Of a stretch of 16,742 bases of DNA, positions 13,663 to 16,742 are shown one piece after another. A model generated the notes under the pieces. That model saw nothing but the letters and a program-made list of their open reading frames with translations, was not told the DNA's origin and did no database searches. The DNA lies in assembly GCA_016840695.1 (NCBI GenBank), contig JAEORV010000003.1:1-16742 (forward strand), in the 5' to 3' direction. The translations under genes were made by a program, and so were the position numbers. Every line of letters begins with the position of its first letter. Position 1 is the stretch's first letter. Origin of the DNA: Promethearchaeota archaeon (GTDB lineage: Archaea > Asgardarchaeota > Lokiarchaeia > Sigyniarchaeales > SOKP01).

Positions 13663-14814
13663 TTATCGCTTCAAATTTGCGCTTGCCCAGTCGTAGTAGC
13701 CCTTCTCGTTCAGTTCCTTAGGAACTTCCGCGAAGAATTGAGTGGTAATGTCTTTCACGTGTTGAGCTGCGACAGGATGGAACATCATTGCCAGATCTAA
13801 ACCGACGAGCGTCAAGGTCAAGGCGTTAATGACTTCCCAGATAGGGCCTCGATATTTCCTCAAACCCCATTCAGGAGCTATTTTTTCAGACATCCAGGCT
13901 TCTCTTGCCCCCCATGCGTTTGTAGTACCACCACTGATAGGATACGCTAAATCTTCTTCGCCTAAAAGGCCAGCAATCCTCATCCGTTGGTAAATGCTGA
14001 AGGAGTACTCCATACCATAACCGAGAGTGGCGCATGTTGGGTCCATCACGATTCGTTTTCTTGGGAGTCCGAGTTCCACGGCGTCCTTGTTCATCTTAAT
14101 TTGGTTGTTCAAGTCCAAACTCGTCCAGAGCAAGCAGTTGTGGTCATATTTTACAGCCAATGGGATTACGTCTTCCCATGTGGCTTTATCCGCTGCTGAA
14201 AGCATTAATACTTCGCTCTCCGTGATTGGTGCAGTTGCTTCAAATAATTCCTTATCCTTCTTCTTGTTTCCAGAGCAACCGATTATCACAGGCACGTCAA
14301 CCGCTTGAAGGATGTCTTCTAAGAATTTTACTGAGTTCGAAACAGGCGCATCTCCCATGGCAGGATCGATGCTTAACGAGTGGAAGGTGATCAATTCTGC
14401 TCCAAATTTATCAACGGCAAATTTGGCCCATTCTGGCGGGTTGCCTAAAACTTTTCCATATTCCTGCTTGATTGGTTTGGGCGGAGAGAAATCTATCGAA
14501 TCGAACACGTCGTACGTGACTGCCGGAGGATGGGGATTCCTTTTATCGAGACCTAGAAAGTTGTAAAAAGGAGGTACTTTTTCGCCTCCAATCGTGACGG
14601 TCTTTCCGTTCGATCTAATAAATTGAATCGTTTCAATTTCTCCTGGAAATTCAACGTCGAGCTTGAATTTTACAGGAGTCCACTCGGCTTTTCCTGGAAC
14701 CGGTAGACCCGCAGCTCCAGCGGCAGCAGCAACAATTCCCGGTAACATCTGAAATTCGAGGTATTCTGCGAGAAGATCCACGTCAGTTAACTCAATTTCT
14801 TCAGTATCTTTCAT
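13663..14814 (-). CDS. cdhD: CO dehydrogenase/acetyl-CoA synthase complex, delta subunit
   Basis: A 383-residue TIM-barrel protein, the small subunit of the corrinoid iron-sulfur protein. Diagnostic blocks are TIGGEKVPPFYNF (74-86), the WAKFAVDKFGAELI segment (129-142), VIIGCSGNKKKD (176-187), MDPTCATLGYGMEYS (257-271) and GTTNAWGAREAWM (296-308). With CdhE it passes a methyl group between tetrahydromethanopterin and acetyl-CoA synthase in the Wood-Ljungdahl pathway, for carbon fixation or in reverse for acetyl-CoA oxidation. The gene stands alone here: no cdhE, cdhA, cdhB or cdhC gene is beside it, unlike the usual methanogen cluster. The reading frame stays open for 15 codons above the ATG, and the added residues look like the short K/L/E-rich helix that opens other CdhD proteins. 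The real start may be the ATT at 14853, which would give 396 residues, with GTGAT at 14859-14863 just upstream. Confidence 0.93.
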   Translation of the reverse strand: MKDTEEIELTDVDLLAEYLEFQMLPGIVAAAAGAAGLPVPGKAEWTPVKFKLDVEFPGEIETIQFIRSNGKTVTIGGEKVPPFYNFLGLDKRNPHPPAVTYDVFDSIDFSPPKPIKQEYGKVLGNPPEWAKFAVDKFGAELITFHSLSIDPAMGDAPVSNSVKFLEDILQAVDVPVIIGCSGNKKKDKELFEATAPITESEVLMLSAADKATWEDVIPLAVKYDHNCLLWTSLDLNNQIKMNKDAVELGLPRKRIVMDPTCATLGYGMEYSFSIYQRMRIAGLLGEEDLAYPISGGTTNAWGAREAWMSEKIAPEWGLRKYRGPIWEVINALTLTLVGLDLAMMFHPVAAQHVKDITTQFFAEVPKELNEKGYYDWASANLKR

Positions 14815-14998
14815 TAATTCCGCTAATTTTTTACTAAGTTCTTCAAATGGAATGTTAAATCACTTTATCGCGTTTTGTTTTATAATGTTATAAGAATGAT
14901 TATGTAAAAATTTCTAAAAATATAAAATTGATCATTTGATTTTTGAAAAAGTACTCCATTTAAATACTATGCACTTCGAATTTCGTCATTGATGTACA

Positions 14999-15048
14999 AA
15001 AAAGTCAATAGTTATAATATTCTTCATTTTTATTCCACTTGACTTTTT
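14999..15048. repeat. 10-bp inverted repeat with a 30-nt spacer
   Basis: AAAAAGTCAA (14999-15008) is matched perfectly by TTGACTTTTT (15039-15048). The arms are long enough to be notable but A/T-rich. They could be paired binding sites for a regulator of either flanking gene, or a transcript hairpin. Confidence 0.4.
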
Positions 15049-15058
15049 ATCATCTCAA

Positions 15059-15077
15059 CTTACTATTTACTAGTAAG
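15059..15077. repeat. 7-bp inverted repeat CTTACTA-TTTAC-TAGTAAG
   Basis: A perfect 7-bp inverted repeat with a 5-nt spacer, 11 nt after the preceding inverted repeat and 80 nt before the surface protein start. The position fits an operator or leader hairpin for that gene. Confidence 0.4.
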
Positions 15078-15156
15078 AAGAATGAAAACAATAACATGGA
15101 AACTATAAATAAAAAAGCGATTTTATAAATAATGTCTTATAATAAATTCATCACGG

Positions 15157-16188
15157 GTGCGAAGAACTATTAGGAAGGAGTTTAAACCGATTAAAAAAGT
15201 TAAGACCGCATGGGGAGCAACTAAAGCGCAATTTAAAGCGATGTTGGTAATAGGGGTAGCATGCCTGATCATTTTTCCAGTTTACATTCGAATATCCTAT
15301 CTGCTTAATCCCAACGATGACGATAACGATAATTATAATCCAAACGCTCAAACACACATGATCGATCACGATTGCACTCACTTAGAAGATTTTATTAACA
15401 TTCCAAGTTATTGGATAAATCATGCCAGAACTGACCTTCATATTGCATACTGGCACACCTCTCACGGAAGTCAATTAATAAGTGGAATGAACGAATTAGA
15501 CGCTTTCATGGGCGGTTCGGGAACCTATCTCTATAATGACGGGGGTTCTGGAGGCGCTTTAGATTTGGAAGAAGTCTCAGATGATTACGCTGAAAGTCAT
15601 TTATCTGGCAATGTTAATGGTGCAGGTAGAAATTTTGACGATACGACAAGGACGTACTTGAATGATGCAGCAAATACTGATGTGAACGTTGTGATGTGGT
15701 CGTGGTGTTCTCTCGACACTGATTTTGCTATTATAGATGCATATTTATCCAAAATGAATCAATTGGAAACAGAATATCCCGGCGTTCATTTTATTTACAT
15801 GACGGGACACCTAAATGGAGGTGGGGAAACTGGTGCTGTTCATTTGGCTAACGAAAGAATTCGAGATTACTGTAGAAATAATACTAAAATTCTATATGAT
15901 TTTGCTGACATTGAATCGTACGATCCCGATGATAATTATTTCCTGGACCAGGGTGCAACAGATTCATGCGATTACGATGGCGGAGGGAATTGGGCCGAGG
16001 AGTGGCAAGCAACACATTCCGCTACATGGATGAGTAGTACTTCAGACTCAGCACATTCGTATTCAAATGGGGGAACGTGGTTTGAATGTGATCCATCTCA
16101 TGCTGCTTCTGCAGATGTCATGGGAAACATGAAAGTGTATGGTTCGTGGTGTTTATTTGCCATTTTAGCCGGATGGCCCGGTAACTAA
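15157..16188 (+). CDS. Membrane-anchored SGNH-hydrolase-like surface protein
   Basis: A 343-residue protein with a very basic N-terminus (ten Lys/Arg in the first 28 residues), one hydrophobic segment (about 29-46), a charged Asp/Asn linker (51-63), and a folded domain from about 70 to the end. The positive-inside rule places the domain outside the cell. HTSHGSQL (100-107) after a hydrophobic strand, TGHLNGG with N220, and CDPSH with D312 and H315 are arranged like blocks I, III and V of SGNH/GDSL hydrolases, with S102 or S105 as candidate nucleophile. I recognise the overall pattern from uncharacterised secreted bacterial proteins, but it has no assigned substrate; an esterase acting on cell-surface or plant-type polysaccharides is a guess. 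The GTG start is set by an in-frame stop at 15130-15132 and has no clear ribosome site. A later ATG (residue 29) would remove the basic leader. Confidence 0.7.
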   Translation: MRRTIRKEFKPIKKVKTAWGATKAQFKAMLVIGVACLIIFPVYIRISYLLNPNDDDNDNYNPNAQTHMIDHDCTHLEDFINIPSYWINHARTDLHIAYWHTSHGSQLISGMNELDAFMGGSGTYLYNDGGSGGALDLEEVSDDYAESHLSGNVNGAGRNFDDTTRTYLNDAANTDVNVVMWSWCSLDTDFAIIDAYLSKMNQLETEYPGVHFIYMTGHLNGGGETGAVHLANERIRDYCRNNTKILYDFADIESYDPDDNYFLDQGATDSCDYDGGGNWAEEWQATHSATWMSSTSDSAHSYSNGGTWFECDPSHAASADVMGNMKVYGSWCLFAILAGWPGN

Positions 16189-16203
16189 TACTTAAGAGTT
16201 GAA

Positions 16204-16231
16204 AAAAATAAATTAAGATAAAAAAGAAAAA
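16204..16231 (-). terminator. T-rich terminator after the TspO-like gene
   Basis: On the minus strand this A-rich segment reads as T-runs of up to seven bases just past the stop at 16237, in the 48-nt gap between the two converging genes. Confidence 0.4.
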
Positions 16232-16236
16232 TTGCG

Positions 16237-16742
16237 TTACTTTCTTTTGCTTATAACAACCTTGGTTATGGCCAAGCCAATTACGATCAAAACAACCAAA
16301 GCTGTATATCCTACTATTGGAGTTTCTATTATTTGTTTCAATACAATTCCTAAACTAGACCACACTCCAACTAGACCATATCCGATATCGTTCCTTGTTA
16401 TCACGGTTAACACGTAAATCACTGCTACAACAGCTAATATCACGATTGCCCATACCTCTTCTGCGATTCCAAAACCATCCCAATTAAGTGAAACTAGCAA
16501 AGCAGTGACATTCGCAACGGTTGCCGTTGTAATCCATCCAAAATAAACGCTGATCGGCAGGTGAATGAAATTTCTCTCCTGTTTCGTGGCATCACTCTTT
16601 CCAATTTCCAATCTTAGATATAGTACCAATAGGGAAAGAAATAATACTATCATAACAAGAAGCGAAATTGCGACCTGTTCGTAATGCCAAAAGAATATCC
16701 ATGCTACGTTAGCTATACTGCTTAGAATAAAGAAATAACTGA
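16237..16742 (-). CDS. TspO/MBR-like polytopic membrane protein, N-terminus beyond the window
   Basis: The reading frame is open from the right edge to the stop at 16237, about 168 codons, so the ATG at 16653 is internal and the real start lies outside. Residues before that ATG continue the same kind of protein: NVAWIFFWHYEQVAISLL, then YLRLEIGK. Downstream, IHLPISVYFGWITTATVAN and several further hydrophobic helices match the long tryptophan-rich sensory (TspO/MBR) relatives found in many bacteria and some archaea; about five membrane helices are visible. TspO proteins bind porphyrins or other hydrophobic ligands and have been linked to redox and stress responses, but for this long subgroup no function is established. 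The protein ends in a short basic tail (VVISKRK). It converges on the surface hydrolase gene. Confidence 0.75.
   Translation of the reverse strand, partial: SYFFILSSIANVAWIFFWHYEQVAISLLVMIVLFLSLLVLYLRLEIGKSDATKQERNFIHLPISVYFGWITTATVANVTALLVSLNWDGFGIAEEVWAIVILAVVAVIYVLTVITRNDIGYGLVGVWSSLGIVLKQIIETPIVGYTALVVLIVIGLAITKVVISKRK

Larger units (their letters stand above)
14815..15156. other. 342-nt divergent intergenic region
   Basis: This is the longest gene-free stretch. Its left end may encode the true N-terminus of CdhD (14815-14853). TATA-like boxes for cdhD on the minus strand lie at 14877-14886 and 14888-14895. The middle holds two inverted repeats. The right end contains an ATG at 15132 whose frame closes after 13 codons and which is probably not used. 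I see no tRNA-like or other folded RNA gene. Confidence 0.5.

Noticed and set aside
13987..14566. Three plus-strand frames of 70-93 codons across the middle of cdhD
   Set aside because: No recognisable domains, overlapping one another in the strongly conserved cdhD coding region; shadows.
15132..15173. ATG at 15132 as start of the surface protein
   Set aside because: Its frame reaches a stop after 13 codons; the surface protein is in another frame beginning at GTG 15157.
16237..16653. Reading the TspO-like gene as a complete 138-residue protein from the ATG at 16653
   Set aside because: The frame stays open to the window edge, and the upstream residues continue the membrane protein pattern, so the ATG is internal.
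1..16742. Search by eye for CRISPR repeats, insertion sequences, integrase or toxin-antitoxin genes
   Set aside because: No regularly spaced direct repeats, transposase motifs or terminal inverted repeats were seen; this looks like ordinary metabolic chromosome.

Overview
The window reads as an AT-rich archaeal chromosome segment, probably from an Asgard (Lokiarchaeia-like) archaeon. What points to an archaeon: an archaeal-type delta subunit of the CO dehydrogenase/acetyl-CoA synthase complex (CdhD), a free-standing alpha subunit of ADP-forming acyl-CoA synthetase, T-rich tracts after genes instead of bacterial hairpin terminators (one exception), TATA-like boxes about 26-30 nt before several starts with no Shine-Dalgarno sequence, and frequent TTG/GTG starts. 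The Asgard placement is an inference from this gene mix plus a polyproline-rich membrane-anchored protein. No rRNA, marker gene or tRNA is present to test it, and I see no CRISPR array, insertion sequence or phage gene.

Layout. 70-2674: a UroD/MtaA-like methyltransferase-family gene converges on a Gfo/Idh/MocA sugar dehydrogenase. 2753-5169: an epoxyqueuosine-reductase-like double [4Fe-4S] protein is divergent from an Old Yellow Enzyme flavoprotein with a C-terminal cysteine cluster. 5372-6928: a 518-residue protein of unknown function with a polyproline region and a C-terminal membrane hairpin. 6967-9557: a LysR-type regulator divergent from the acyl-CoA synthetase alpha subunit. 9670-10285: a DsrE-like and TusA-like sulfur-carrier pair. 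10342-10515: a small lysine/glycine-rich protein. 10698-13562: a GH4 glycosidase divergent from an MFS transporter. 13663-14814: cdhD alone. 15157-16188: a membrane-anchored SGNH-hydrolase-like surface protein. From 16237 a TspO/MBR-like membrane protein runs off the right edge.

How they fit together. The genes suggest an anaerobic, partly heterotrophic lifestyle. Glycosides would be imported (MFS) and cleaved (GH4), perhaps with help from the surface hydrolase and the sugar dehydrogenase. Acyl-CoA thioesters could be converted to acids with ATP formation by the ADP-forming synthetase. One-carbon units would pass through the Wood-Ljungdahl pathway (CdhD) with corrinoid methyl chemistry. Flavin and iron-sulfur reductases would handle electrons. 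Most genes are single units with their own signals; the only convincing operon is dsrE-tusA.

The most unusual item is the hairpin-anchored protein with polyproline runs at 5372-6928. If the host is an Asgard archaeon, it is a candidate membrane ligand for profilin-like proteins. Other points of note: an Old Yellow Enzyme lacking one of its two usual ligand-binding histidines; a cdhD reading frame that continues plausibly upstream of its first ATG to an ATT codon; and an intrinsic-type terminator hidden in the 3' end of a convergent gene.
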